From: Thermophagus sp052400625
GTDB taxonomy: Bacteria; Bacteroidota; Bacteroidia; Bacteroidales; Marinilabiliaceae
NCBI GenBank assembly: GCA_052400625.1
Contig: JBQTGH010000001.1
DNA length: 64,000 nt
Reading direction: 5' to 3' (one strand)
Each line of letters opens with the position of its first letter. Position 1 is the stretch's first letter. Below the pieces are notes generated by a model. That model did not search any database, was not told where the DNA came from, and saw only the letters and a program-made list of their open reading frames with translations. The translations under genes were made by a program, and so were the position numbers. Positions 9,171 through 18,384 of this stretch are shown piece by piece.

Positions 9171-9884
9171 ATGGGTAAAACAGAATCATCATTATCTAAT
9201 ATGGCACTCACCCTCATCACCATTACTTTGTTGACGGGTGCCGCATTGGGATATGTTTACAAGCTTACAGAAGAACCGGTTGCCAAAGCTAAAGAACAAA
9301 AACAGCAGGAAGCCATTCGATTGGTAGTGCCGGAATTCGACAATAATCCTACTCAAGAGATGTATTTGATTCCCGGACCGGACGGGGATTCTCTGAAAGT
9401 CTTCCCGGCAAAAAAAGAGGGTAGCAACGTAGGGGTCGCAATCGAAACCATCAGTCATAACGGCTTTGGAGGAGACGTGAAAATTATGGTGGGGATTCTT
9501 CCCAACGGAACCATTCACAACTACCAGGTACTGGAGCATAAGGAAACACCCGGCCTGGGAACAAAAATGACCTCCTGGTTCAAACCCGCCGAAGATGACA
9601 ATGTCTCCAAAGCATCGGGCAATGCCTTCTTCGACTGGATGTTTGGCATCTCTAATAATTCCGGAGGAGGCAACACCAGCATCGTTGGAGTAGATCCGGC
9701 CAAAACAAAACTGGTAGTATCGGCCGACGGAGGTGACATTGACGCCATTACGGCCGCTACCATCAGCTCACGAGCCTTCTTGGAAGCGGTACGAAAAGCT
9801 TGGAATGCCTACACCGAAAATGTAGATACACACAGTTCTGCCACCACCAAAGAATATAATACTCAGGAAGGAGGAATGCAATGA
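9171..9884 (+). CDS. rnfG: Rnf electron transport complex subunit G
   Basis: RnfG (237 residues) carries a covalently bound FMN in the periplasm. It has one N-terminal membrane helix (about residues 11-31) and an FMN-binding domain with GHNGFGGDVKIMVGI-like spacing, KETPGLGTKM, and the flavinylation motif ITAATISS near residues 199-206 whose Thr receives FMN. The ATG at 9171 is preferred over an in-frame ATG at 9120, because the upstream one lies inside rnfD and adds residues unlike the family. The 3' end overlaps rnfE by 4 bp (ATGA), showing translational coupling. Confidence 0.95.
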   Translation: MGKTESSLSNMALTLITITLLTGAALGYVYKLTEEPVAKAKEQKQQEAIRLVVPEFDNNPTQEMYLIPGPDGDSLKVFPAKKEGSNVGVAIETISHNGFGGDVKIMVGILPNGTIHNYQVLEHKETPGLGTKMTSWFKPAEDDNVSKASGNAFFDWMFGISNNSGGGNTSIVGVDPAKTKLVVSADGGDIDAITAATISSRAFLEAVRKAWNAYTENVDTHSSATTKEYNTQEGGMQ

Positions 9885-10468
9885 ACCAATGGACTAATTT
9901 CACAAAAGGTTTCTTTAAAGAAAACCCCGTTTTTGTTATGCTTCTGGGGATGTGCCCGACCCTAGGGGTCACCTCTTCGGCCATCAATGGGTTAGGTATG
10001 GGACTGGCTACCACGTTTGTGTTGGTGATGTCCAATATCGTGGTCGCACTGGTTAAAGACTTTATTCCCGAAAAGGTACGTATCCCTTCTTTTATTGTGA
10101 TCATTGCCTCTTTTGTGACCATCGTTGAGATGGTGATGCAAGCCTGGCTGCCGGCTCTTTTTGAAGCACTGGGACTGTTCATCCCGCTCATCGTGGTGAA
10201 CTGTATTGTGCTGGGACGTGCCGAAGCCTTTGCTTCCAAAAATTCCGTGGGTTCGTCTATCATCGATGGACTGGGCATGGGATTAGGTTTTTCCATGGCA
10301 CTAACAATCCTGGGAACTACCAGAGAGTTGCTGGGTAGCGGTAAAGCATTTGGGCTGTCACTTTTTTCCGAAAGCTATGGCATGCTTATTTTCGTGCTTG
10401 CCCCGGGGGCTTTTATTGCCTTAGGCTATCTGATTGCTCTGATCAATAGAATTCGAAGAGCAAATTGA
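9881..10468 (+). CDS. rnfE: Rnf electron transport complex subunit E
   Basis: RnfE (195 residues) is one of the two homologous six-helix subunits of the membrane core (the NqrD/RnfE family). Conserved features are NPVFVMLLGMCPTLGVTSSAINGLGMG and, in the inverted second half, IPLIVVNCIVLGRAEAFASKN. The MCPTLG and VNCIVLG loops contain the cysteines that hold the intramembrane Fe-S cluster between RnfA and RnfE. It begins inside the last codon of rnfG. Confidence 0.97.
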   Translation: MNQWTNFTKGFFKENPVFVMLLGMCPTLGVTSSAINGLGMGLATTFVLVMSNIVVALVKDFIPEKVRIPSFIVIIASFVTIVEMVMQAWLPALFEALGLFIPLIVVNCIVLGRAEAFASKNSVGSSIIDGLGMGLGFSMALTILGTTRELLGSGKAFGLSLFSESYGMLIFVLAPGAFIALGYLIALINRIRRAN

Positions 10469-10503
10469 GTTGACCATCATTGACACATAAAATATAAGAT
10501 ACA

Positions 10504-11076
10504 ATGACCTATTTTATTATCATCATATCGGCAATATTTGTCAACAACATTGTGTTGAGCCAGTTTTTGGGGATCTGCCCTTTTCTTGGCGTATCCAAAA
10601 AGATTTCAACCGGGCTGGGGATGACCGGAGCAGTGACCTTTGTTATGGTAATTGCCACCATTGTGACTTACTTTATTCAGAAATTGATCCTCGAGCAATT
10701 TGGCATCACCTTTCTGCAAACCATCTCATTCATACTGGTTATTGCAGCATTGGTGCAACTCGTTGAGATTGTATTAAAGAAAGTAAGTCCTCCACTCTAC
10801 CAGGCTCTGGGAGTCTTTCTGCCGTTGATCACCACCAATTGTGCCATTCTGGGTGTGGCCATCATGACCGTCAACCGGGATTTTAATTTGATTGAAGCGG
10901 TTGTTTTCTCTGCCTCATCTGCCATTGGCTTTGGGCTGGCCCTCGTTACTTTTGCCGGCATCAGAGAACAGCTCGAATTGGTAGAAATTCCGAAAGGGAT
11001 GCAGGGAGCGCCCATTGCTCTGCTCGTTGCCGGAATTCTGGCCATGGCGTTCATGGGCTTTGCAGGAATGGTTTAA
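10504..11076 (+). CDS. rnfA: Rnf electron transport complex subunit A
   Basis: RnfA (190 residues) is the second six-helix NqrDE-type subunit and pairs with RnfE in the membrane. Signature segments are FVNNIVLSQFLGICPFLGVSKK and LPLITTNCAILGVA, with one Cys in each half. The protein starts 35 bp after rnfE and is the last gene of the operon, which closes with a strong hairpin terminator 54 bp downstream. The order B-C-D-G-E-A with rseC in front is the usual Bacteroidota arrangement. Confidence 0.97.
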   Translation: MTYFIIIISAIFVNNIVLSQFLGICPFLGVSKKISTGLGMTGAVTFVMVIATIVTYFIQKLILEQFGITFLQTISFILVIAALVQLVEIVLKKVSPPLYQALGVFLPLITTNCAILGVAIMTVNRDFNLIEAVVFSASSAIGFGLALVTFAGIREQLELVEIPKGMQGAPIALLVAGILAMAFMGFAGMV

Positions 11077-11129
11077 TTTTTCGTTACCTCAGCACAAAAA
11101 TCCGATCAATCTTATTAAAAAAATCACTT

Positions 11130-11166
11130 AAAAAGGCCGATGCTCCAAAACAGCACCGGCCTTTTT
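11130..11166 (+). terminator. Rho-independent terminator of the rnf operon
   Basis: AAAAAGGCCG and CGGCCTTTTT form a perfect 10-bp stem around a 17-nt loop, ending in a T-run. It lies just after rnfA and can work on both strands. Confidence 0.88.
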
Positions 11167-11379
11167 ATTCATCCCTATTAATTATAAAAAACGGTTACTC
11201 TGAAACCTTTTAACTTCCATCCTTTGCCTTCAAACCTCTGTGCCCAAAAAACTTATCCAATCGCTAAATAATCTATTTATTTCTATTGTATTTCTATATA
11301 TTTCAACCAATCCCAATCTGACTTCTCGCTTCTGACTATCCAATTAAAACTTTTTCCATCATTCTCCGTACTTCAATAC

Positions 11380-11410
11380 ATTGTTTTCCGTTATGGAATA
11401 TATAAATTTG
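11380..11410 (+). promoter_or_regulatory. Bacteroidota promoter for the lytic transglycosylase gene
   Basis: ATTG at 11380-11383 and TAAATTTG at 11403-11410 are separated by exactly 19 bp, matching the sigma-ABfr pattern TTTG-N19-TAnnTTTG at nearly every position. The gene starts 43 bp downstream. This is one of the two best promoter matches in the window. Confidence 0.72.
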
Positions 11411-11453
11411 TGGTAATTCTGATATTTCAGCAACGATTTGAAGGGAAGATCAT

Positions 11454-12455
11454 ATGACAACCAAACAGCAATCAAGCACCTGCAATATTTTTTCCGGAAT
11501 CATTATTTTTAGTGTTGGCGCACTGGCATGGAGCCTCTTCACTTATTCTTCCAGCCCCGAAGAGATTGAACCCACGCCCTCTCACACAGAGCTATTTCAA
11601 AAGGAATACAATATTTTTTCGCTCCCGGTACCCGAACATCCCACCTTTGCGGGAGAACCAGTTCCCATTGAGCGATCCTACATCCGTGAAAGCCTGGACC
11701 GAGAATTATTGGTCAACACCTATTGGCAGTCCCAAACATTACTGTTCATAAAAAGAGCTGCCAAATATTTTCCGCTCATTGAGCCCATCCTGAAACGTGA
11801 AGGCGTTCCCGATGATTTTAAATATCTGGCGCTGGCCGAGAGCGGACTGATCATTCGAGCCACCTCCCCTGCCGGAGCAGTAGGCCCCTGGCAATTTGTA
11901 CGTAGCGCTGCCACCGACTTCGGATTAGAAGTTAACAACGAGGTGGACGAACGCTATCATCTGGAAAAAGCTACCGAAGCAGCCTGCAAATACCTGAAAA
12001 AGAGCTATGATAAATTTGGTTCCTGGACCCTTGCCGCTGCGGCCTACAATGCCGGAAGATCACATGTCCTGAAACAATTGAGCCGACAAAAAACAGACAA
12101 TTATTATGACCTTTTGCTCAATGAAGAAACCGGCCGTTATGTCTTTAGAATTATTGCCATCAAAGAGATTCTTGAAAATCCTGAAAAATATGGCTTCCAT
12201 GTGAGAGAGGAAGATCTTTACCATCTGCCGGAAACATATACCGTAGATGTTGATTCCTCTGTGGGCAATTTTGCCGATTTTGCCAAATCCTATGGCATAT
12301 CCTACAAAGAATTAAAGGATCTGAACCCCTGGTTGCGGGATATCAAATTAACCAACTCCCGCAAAAAGACTTATCGAATAAAGATTCCCAAAGATTCTTC
12401 CTTTTCTTTCAATCAACAAACCCAATCTCCCTCAGCACCCCTTTCCCCACAATAA
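11454..12455 (+). CDS. MltD-like membrane-bound lytic murein transglycosylase
   Basis: A 333-residue cell-wall enzyme that cleaves the MurNAc-GlcNAc bond of peptidoglycan with formation of anhydro-MurNAc. A hydrophobic N-terminal segment (about 11-30) anchors or exports it. The SLT domain contains YLALAESGL with the catalytic Glu129, then SPAGAVGPWQFV and AAAAYNAG, all family signatures. A C-terminal LysM-like segment (residues about 265-315, YTVDVDSS...YRIKIPK) would bind glycan. It has its own promoter and is separated from uvrA by 106 bp, so it is probably monocistronic. Confidence 0.9.
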   Translation: MTTKQQSSTCNIFSGIIIFSVGALAWSLFTYSSSPEEIEPTPSHTELFQKEYNIFSLPVPEHPTFAGEPVPIERSYIRESLDRELLVNTYWQSQTLLFIKRAAKYFPLIEPILKREGVPDDFKYLALAESGLIIRATSPAGAVGPWQFVRSAATDFGLEVNNEVDERYHLEKATEAACKYLKKSYDKFGSWTLAAAAYNAGRSHVLKQLSRQKTDNYYDLLLNEETGRYVFRIIAIKEILENPEKYGFHVREEDLYHLPETYTVDVDSSVGNFADFAKSYGISYKELKDLNPWLRDIKLTNSRKKTYRIKIPKDSSFSFNQQTQSPSAPLSPQ

Positions 12456-12494
12456 AAAATTTATTCTCGGCCCTTGAAGCCATTAATGATATGA

Positions 12495-12541
12495 CCTGAG
12501 AGGCTTTTCCTTCATAGTTGGAAGAAAGGTTTCTTTTCAGG
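12495..12541 (+). terminator. Imperfect hairpin between the transglycosylase gene and uvrA
   Basis: CCTGA pairs with TCAGG, and CTTTTCC with GGAAGAAAG around a bulge, giving a long imperfect stem. No clear T-tract follows, so terminator function is uncertain. Confidence 0.35.
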
Positions 12542-12561
12542 CATGATTACTTTTACTATTT

Positions 12562-15441
12562 TTGAAGGTTTCAAAAATCAAATCAGTGAAGACATTAAAT
12601 AACGAAGCCACACCCGTGGAGAACGACCTTGAACAGATAGAAGTATTAGGAGCACGGGTTCATAACCTACAAAATATTGACATTGCCATTCCCCGCAACC
12701 AACTGGTGGTGATCACCGGGCTCAGCGGAAGCGGCAAATCATCCCTGGCCTTCGACACCATTTATGCCGAAGGACAACGCCGCTACATTGAAACCTTCTC
12801 TGCCTATGCCCGCCAATTTCTCGGAGGGTTGGAAAGACCCGATGTGGACAAGATAACAGGCCTTAGCCCGGTCATATCCATCGAGCAGAAAACCACCGGT
12901 AAAAATCCCAGATCTACCGTGGGGACGACCACCGAGGTTTACGACTTCTTCCGACTTCTCTATGCACGAGCCGGGGAAGCCTTCTCCTACAAAACAGGAG
13001 AAAAAATGGTGAAATATACCGATCGCGAAATTCTGAATCTTATCCTTTCCCAATTTGAGCAAAAAAACGTCTATATCCTGTCACCTCTGGTTAAAGGACG
13101 TAAAGGACATTACAAAGAGCTCTTCGAACAAATCCGCAAAAAAGGATTTCTCAATGTAAGAGTGGACGGCGAAATGAAAGAGATCCGCCATGGCATGAAA
13201 GTCGACCGTTACAAAAACCATTTCATTGAAGTGGTCATCGACAAGCTAAAAGTGACTCCCAAAGATCAAAAACGTCTGGAAGACTCAGTGGCCCTGGCAA
13301 TGAAACAAGGGAAAAACATCATGATGGTTCTGGAAAAAGATACCGATACACCTCGCTATTTCAGCCGTCAGCTCATGTGCCCAACCACCGGGATCTCATA
13401 CAATGAACCGGCCCCCCACAATTTCTCGTTCAACTCCCCCCAAGGGGCTTGTCCCAAATGTAAAGGATTGGGGTTTGTCGAAGAAACCGACATCGAAAAA
13501 ATCATTCCCGACAAAACCAAGTCGATCTATTCCGGCGGTATTATTCCACTGGGACGATACAAAAACAATCTTATTTTCTGGCAACTGGAGGCAATTGCCG
13601 ACAAACATGGATTCAAACTGAAAACCCCTATTAAAAACATTCCTGATGAAGGGTTGGATGAAATACTTCATGGAACCACCGAGCCATTGCGCCTCAAAGA
13701 TACCCCGCTGGGGACCTCTTCCAATTACAGTCTCAGCTTTGACGGCATCATCAGCTATATCCGGAACCAACAAAACAACGACACTTCTCAAAAAGCCAGA
13801 AAATGGGCCAATCAATTTGTCCGCAAAACCACGTGTCCTCAATGTAACGGGCAGCGCTTGAATAAGGAAGCCCTCCACTTTCTCATCGACGGAAAAAATA
13901 TTGCCCAAGTGAGCAATATGGATCTCAAAGATCTCTATAAATGGTGCGACGGACTGGAGGACCGTTTATCAAGCAAACAAAGAACCATTGCCCGGGAAAT
14001 TCTGAAAGAGATTAGAGCAAGACTGGGTTTCATGCTGGACGTCGGTCTCGACTATCTCACCCTCAACAGAAGTGCCATGACCCTCTCGGGAGGCGAAAGC
14101 CAGCGCATCCGCCTGGCCACACAAATCGGATCTCAACTGGTCAACGTCCTCTACATCCTTGATGAACCAAGCATTGGACTCCATCAACGCGACAATCACC
14201 GACTCATAACCTCTCTGAAACAACTGCGTGACACCGGCAACTCGGTATTGGTGGTCGAGCACGACCGCGATATGATGATGGCAGCAGATCACATTGTCGA
14301 CATGGGGCCCTATGCCGGACGGCATGGCGGTGAAGTGGTAGCGCAGGGAACACCCAATGAGATCCTTAAAGCAGAATCGTTGACGGCCAACTACCTTCGT
14401 GGAAACAAAGACATTCCACTCCCTTCTGATCGAAGAAAAGGGGACGGGCATAAATTAACCATAAAAGGGGCACACGGAAACAATCTGAAAAATATTGATG
14501 TCTCCTTTCCGCTGGGCACCTTTATCTGTGTTACCGGAGTCTCAGGAAGCGGCAAATCCACCTTAATCAACGAGACACTTTACCCCATCCTCAATCAACA
14601 CATTTATAACTCGGTTAAAGATCCACTGCCTTACAAATCGGTTAAAGGACTCGAATATATCGACAAAGTGGTCAACGTTGACCAGTCGCCCCTGGGCCGA
14701 ACGCCTCGATCCAATCCGGCCACCTACACCAAATTATTTGACGACATCCGGAAACTCTTTGCCGAATTGCCCGAAGCAAAAATCAGAGCCTATAAACCGG
14801 GACGCTTCTCCTTCAATGTCAAAGGAGGACGCTGCGAAACGTGCAAAGGAGCAGGGGTTCAGGTCATTGAAATGAATTTTTTACCCGATGTCATGGTCGA
14901 GTGTCCCGAATGCCGTGGAAAACGCTATAACAGAGAAACGCTCGAAGTTCGCTATAAAGGAAAATCCATCAGTGATGTTTTGAACATGACCATCAATCAG
15001 GCGGTCGACTTTTTTGAGCATATCCCCTCACTGGTTCATCGTCTGAAAATTCTGCAGGAGGTGGGGCTTGGCTATATCCGGCTGGGACAGCCCTCCACCA
15101 CACTATCGGGCGGTGAGTCGCAACGGGTCAAGCTGGCTTCTGAACTCTCGAAAAAGGATACCGGCAAAACCGTCTATTTGCTGGATGAACCTACCACCGG
15201 CCTTCATTTTGAAGACATCAGAGTGCTGCTTGACGTCCTCAGCCGACTCATATCAAAAGGCAATACAGTGATTATGATCGAGCATAACTTAGATGTTATC
15301 AAAGCCGCCGACTACATCATCGACATCGGACCCGAAGGAGGCGCTCAAGGGGGGAATGTGGTGTGCTGCGGAACCCCCGAAGAAGTGGCTGCTTGTCCGC
15401 AAAGTTATACCGGGCAATTCCTCAAAATGGAAGGTTTGTAA
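12562..15441 (+). CDS. uvrA: UvrABC excinuclease ATPase subunit A
   Basis: UvrA (about 959 residues) recognises bulky DNA lesions as a dimer and loads UvrB. Both ABC ATPase modules are present: GLSGSGKSS at about 53-61 and GVSGSGKST in the second half, with LSGGESQR signatures in each. The second zinc finger is intact (CETCKGAG...CPECRGKR). The first is altered: its leading pair reads CPTT instead of CxxC, while the partner pair CPKC is kept. The start is uncertain. A TTG at 12562 opens the longest frame, but an in-frame GTG at 12586 is equally plausible, and no convincing ribosome-binding site decides between them. Confidence 0.95.
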   Translation: MKVSKIKSVKTLNNEATPVENDLEQIEVLGARVHNLQNIDIAIPRNQLVVITGLSGSGKSSLAFDTIYAEGQRRYIETFSAYARQFLGGLERPDVDKITGLSPVISIEQKTTGKNPRSTVGTTTEVYDFFRLLYARAGEAFSYKTGEKMVKYTDREILNLILSQFEQKNVYILSPLVKGRKGHYKELFEQIRKKGFLNVRVDGEMKEIRHGMKVDRYKNHFIEVVIDKLKVTPKDQKRLEDSVALAMKQGKNIMMVLEKDTDTPRYFSRQLMCPTTGISYNEPAPHNFSFNSPQGACPKCKGLGFVEETDIEKIIPDKTKSIYSGGIIPLGRYKNNLIFWQLEAIADKHGFKLKTPIKNIPDEGLDEILHGTTEPLRLKDTPLGTSSNYSLSFDGIISYIRNQQNNDTSQKARKWANQFVRKTTCPQCNGQRLNKEALHFLIDGKNIAQVSNMDLKDLYKWCDGLEDRLSSKQRTIAREILKEIRARLGFMLDVGLDYLTLNRSAMTLSGGESQRIRLATQIGSQLVNVLYILDEPSIGLHQRDNHRLITSLKQLRDTGNSVLVVEHDRDMMMAADHIVDMGPYAGRHGGEVVAQGTPNEILKAESLTANYLRGNKDIPLPSDRRKGDGHKLTIKGAHGNNLKNIDVSFPLGTFICVTGVSGSGKSTLINETLYPILNQHIYNSVKDPLPYKSVKGLEYIDKVVNVDQSPLGRTPRSNPATYTKLFDDIRKLFAELPEAKIRAYKPGRFSFNVKGGRCETCKGAGVQVIEMNFLPDVMVECPECRGKRYNRETLEVRYKGKSISDVLNMTINQAVDFFEHIPSLVHRLKILQEVGLGYIRLGQPSTTLSGGESQRVKLASELSKKDTGKTVYLLDEPTTGLHFEDIRVLLDVLSRLISKGNTVIMIEHNLDVIKAADYIIDIGPEGGAQGGNVVCCGTPEEVAACPQSYTGQFLKMEGL

Positions 15442-15540
15442 TTTCCATGGTTTTGTTTATCTTAATGGGGTTTTGCCTCGATTGGCACAAAATATGTTTA
15501 TCATCAGGTCAGTTAAGAATCACCATTAAAGTAAGCAGGA

Positions 15541-17208
15541 ATGAAGAACGAAGTACGTATCAAATGCCTCAATACCAATCAGGCCTTTTGCGTTGAAAGA
15601 GGTACCACGCTGAAAGAAATTGCAGAGACACAAAACATCCGATTGAGCCATCCCATCCTGGGTGCCATGGTCAACAACCAGGTTCGGGAACTTACATTCG
15701 AAATATACAACCCCAAAACCATCGAATTTATTGACATCACCCACAAGGAAGGGATGAGAATGTATATCCGGGGCCTTTCATTTCTGCTCTATGCCGCAGC
15801 ACGCGAACTTTTCCCCGGCGCCCGTCTCAGAATTGACCACTCTGTTAGTAAAGGTTTTTACTGCGAATTGCATGAGGTCCATACCCCTCTCAGCGTTGAA
15901 GATATCTTTGCTCTGGGGCAAAAAATGCGGCAACTGGTGGAGGAAAACATTCCCATAGAACGGCACAGGGAAGAAACAGAGGAGGTGATTGAACTCTTTA
16001 AACAGAACGAATTGCACGACAAGGTAGATTTGTTACGCCATCGCGGTAAGTATTACACCACCTACTACACGCTGAAAAATCATGTGGGTAAGTTTTACGG
16101 CACTCTGCCTCCTTCTACGGGCTACCTCAAAGTATTTGATTTAAACAAATATTACAATGGTATGCTGTTACAAATTCCCGGAAAAGAAAACCCCAATGTT
16201 GTACAGCAACTGGTGGAACAAAAAAAGATGTTCGAAATTTTTCGGGAATTCAGCCACTGGAACCAGATTCTCAATGTCACCAACATCAGCGACCTGAACA
16301 ATGCTGCCGCCAACGGAAATGCCGAACGTCTCATTAAAGTCAGCGAAGCCCTCCATGAGAAAAAAATAGCCCAAATCGCCGACGCCATCACCGCCCGAAA
16401 AGAGGACGTGCGCATCGTTCTCATCAGCGGCCCCTCGTCAAGCGGCAAAACAACTTTCAGTAAGCGGCTGGCCATACAGCTGCTGGTCAATGGCATCACG
16501 CCTCTCAACCTGTCGCTCGACAACTATTTTGTGGATCGTGAAAAAACCCCCCGCGACGAAAACGGAGAATACGACTTTGAAGCGCTGGAAGCCCTCGACT
16601 TAGAGCTCTTCAACCATCATCTGCAACATCTCCTCAACGGCGAAGAGGTCGAAATCCCAAAATTCTTATTTGAAACAGGAAAACGCATCTACAACGGCGA
16701 TAAACTGAGAATGAGAAATGACAATATCCTTATCGTTGAAGGCATCCATGCTCTGAATCCCCAATTAACCCATGCCATTGAAAACAGTGTGAAATTTAAA
16801 ATCTATGTGTCGGCACTCACCAATATAAACATCGACGATCAGACCCGAATACCCACAACCGACAACCGACTGATCCGAAGAATCATCAGAGACTATCGCT
16901 ACCGGAGTTATTCGGCTCTGGAGACCATCTCACGGTGGGATAGCGTCCGCCGGGGCGAAGACAAGCACATCTTCCCCTTTCAGGAAGAGGCCGACGTCAT
17001 GTTTAACTCGGCGCTCCTCTACGAACTGGCCGTCCTTAAACCTTATGCCGAACCCATCCTGCTCGAGGTTCAACCCAACCGGCCCGAATACGCCGAAGCC
17101 AACCGGTTGCTAAAGTTTTTCCGGTACTTTAAACCCATACAGCAAAGAGAAATACCACCCACTTCCATCCTGCGCGAATTCCTGGGGGGTAGTAGTTTTA
17201 GTTATTAG
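15541..17208 (+). CDS. Nucleoside (uridine-type) kinase with TGS/threonyl-tRNA-synthetase-like N-terminus
   Basis: A 555-residue protein of the type annotated as nucleoside kinase in Bacteroidota. Residues 1-60 resemble a TGS domain, about 60-240 resemble the second additional domain of threonyl-tRNA synthetase, and the C-terminal part is a uridine kinase/phosphoribulokinase-like P-loop NTPase. Its Walker A is GPSSSGKTT at about residues 297-305, with LSLDNYFVDR and IVEGIHALNP downstream. It probably phosphorylates uridine or cytidine for salvage; substrate cannot be read from sequence. It follows uvrA by 99 bp. The 3' end runs straight into a repeat-rich region. Confidence 0.87.
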   Translation: MKNEVRIKCLNTNQAFCVERGTTLKEIAETQNIRLSHPILGAMVNNQVRELTFEIYNPKTIEFIDITHKEGMRMYIRGLSFLLYAAARELFPGARLRIDHSVSKGFYCELHEVHTPLSVEDIFALGQKMRQLVEENIPIERHREETEEVIELFKQNELHDKVDLLRHRGKYYTTYYTLKNHVGKFYGTLPPSTGYLKVFDLNKYYNGMLLQIPGKENPNVVQQLVEQKKMFEIFREFSHWNQILNVTNISDLNNAAANGNAERLIKVSEALHEKKIAQIADAITARKEDVRIVLISGPSSSGKTTFSKRLAIQLLVNGITPLNLSLDNYFVDREKTPRDENGEYDFEALEALDLELFNHHLQHLLNGEEVEIPKFLFETGKRIYNGDKLRMRNDNILIVEGIHALNPQLTHAIENSVKFKIYVSALTNINIDDQTRIPTTDNRLIRRIIRDYRYRSYSALETISRWDSVRRGEDKHIFPFQEEADVMFNSALLYELAVLKPYAEPILLEVQPNRPEYAEANRLLKFFRYFKPIQQREIPPTSILREFLGGSSFSY

Positions 17209-17233
17209 GAATGAGAAATCTTTGCAAACTTGT

Positions 17234-17408
17234 CGTTGTGGATTTGTAATCCACAACGCATTATTTTCGGGATTTGTAATCCCATTATCATAATCGATAA
17301 TGGTTAAATCGAAACCATTCGATAATTTCCGTGTTGGTTTGACCAATTTTTCAATGTGGATTGCAAATCCACATCTTTAGTTCTGCGTGGATTACAAATC
17401 CACGCAGA
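17234..17408. repeat. Cluster of four GGATT-loop-AATCC hairpins (REP-like)
   Basis: Four perfect hairpins share the core GGATT-3 nt-AATCC: 17234-17258 (11-bp stem, loop TGT), 17269-17283 (6 bp, TGT), 17354-17374 (9 bp, GCA) and 17382-17408 (12 bp, ACA). Outer stem bases differ between copies but always keep complementarity, so pairing rather than sequence is conserved. The first two and last two lie in opposite loop orientation, and between them (about 17286-17325) is an imperfect AATGGTT/AACCATT stem. This layout resembles REP/BIME elements mobilised by IS200-like transposases. No such transposase is in the window. Confidence 0.75.
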
Positions 17409-17417
17409 CGTGGCACG

Positions 17418-17790
17418 TCAGAAAAAATTCTGAAAACGTCCTGCACACTGAGCTAACGTTTAAGATTTGTTCCTGCATGCTGCAGCGCCTCAGAAAAAAT
17501 TCTGAAAACATGCTGCACGTTGCAGCGTCTCGGAAAAAACTCTGAAAACGTCCTGCACACTGCAGCACGTCAGCTAACGCTTAAGATTTGTTCCTGCACG
17601 TTGCAGCGTCTCAGAAAAAATTCTGAAAACATGCTGCACGTTGCAGCGTCTCAGAAAAAATTCTGAAAACGTCCTGCACACTGCAGCGTCTCGGAAAAAA
17701 CTCTGAAAACGTCCTGCACACTGCAGCACGTCAGCTAATGTTTAAGATTTGTTCCTGCATGCTGCAGCGCCTCAGAAAAAATTCTGATCG
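17418..17790. repeat. Two-tier tandem array of palindromic 40-bp and 81-bp units
   Basis: Seven copies of a module starting TCAGAAAAAATTCTGA begin at 17418, 17490, 17530, 17611, 17651, 17691 and 17772. Spacings are 72, 40, 81, 40, 40 and 81 bp. The 81-bp spacing is one 40-bp unit plus a 41-bp insert containing TTAAGATTTGTTCCTGCA; the 72-bp one is the same with a 9-bp deletion. Each 40-bp unit folds into two hairpins, TCAGAA/TTCTGA with loop AAAA and CTGCA/TGCAG with a 3-nt loop. The period is not a multiple of three and all frames contain stops, so it is not coding. It follows the nucleoside kinase gene with no terminator in between. Confidence 0.85.
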
Positions 17791-18384
17791 GTTGCTGTTA
17801 GTGTCGTTATTCGGGAAGGTTCATCAAACTGTGTCCTGATTAATTTTTTTCTTTTTTTCTCAAAAGCCTTCTAAGTATATTTTCATATTCAGTCAAGGGT
17901 GTCGCGGGACGAGACATTCGTATACCCTTGACAGAACCTGAAAACTACCCAAATGAGCTTTTAAGAATTGGTTGAAAAAAAATATGAGTTATTTTGAATT
18001 ACGAAAAGTCTACCGGACAGAGTTAAATTTACATTCCCAAATAAAAAAATAAATAACTTATGATTGTGCCTAACAATCTTTATTCTTTTATTAAAAAATT
18101 ACCGATCCCCCAAAAACAATAAATCTTCTCTCATCCCTTCTGCCCCCTATGCGTCTCTGCGTTTTTACTCCTCCATACACCAAACCGCCATGGCTACTTG
18201 CCGCAGAAGATGCGAAAACATTCTATCCAAGCGAATCATTAATCAAGGAACTTTTACCAGCGACTCAAGTTTCTGTATAGCTATTGAACAACTTTAAAAA
18301 ATAATGCTATTTTTACTTTTCTAGTCAATTAGTATTATGATGATTTGCTACACAAAAATATTAATCAATTAAAATGATTTTAAG
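17791..18384. other. Gene-poor stretch with a long inverted repeat and a micro-ORF
   Basis: GTCAAGGGT (17892-17900) pairs with ACCCTTGAC (17924-17932) around a 23-nt loop. A 25-codon minus-strand frame reading MSRPATPLTEYENILRRLLR then KKEKN runs across it from about 17919 to 17845. It matches nothing I recognise and may be chance or a decayed gene. At 18151-18167 lies GCGTCTCTGCGTTTTTA, one of the dispersed repeats of this window. No convincing full gene is visible before 18385; the plus-strand frame at 18064-18297 has no family features. Confidence 0.45.

Noticed and set aside
17418..17790. CRISPR array
   Set aside because: The repeated units follow each other with no unique spacers, and no cas genes are present.
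18064..18297. 77-codon plus-strand frame
   Set aside because: It spans a dispersed GCGTCT repeat and has no protein-like features.
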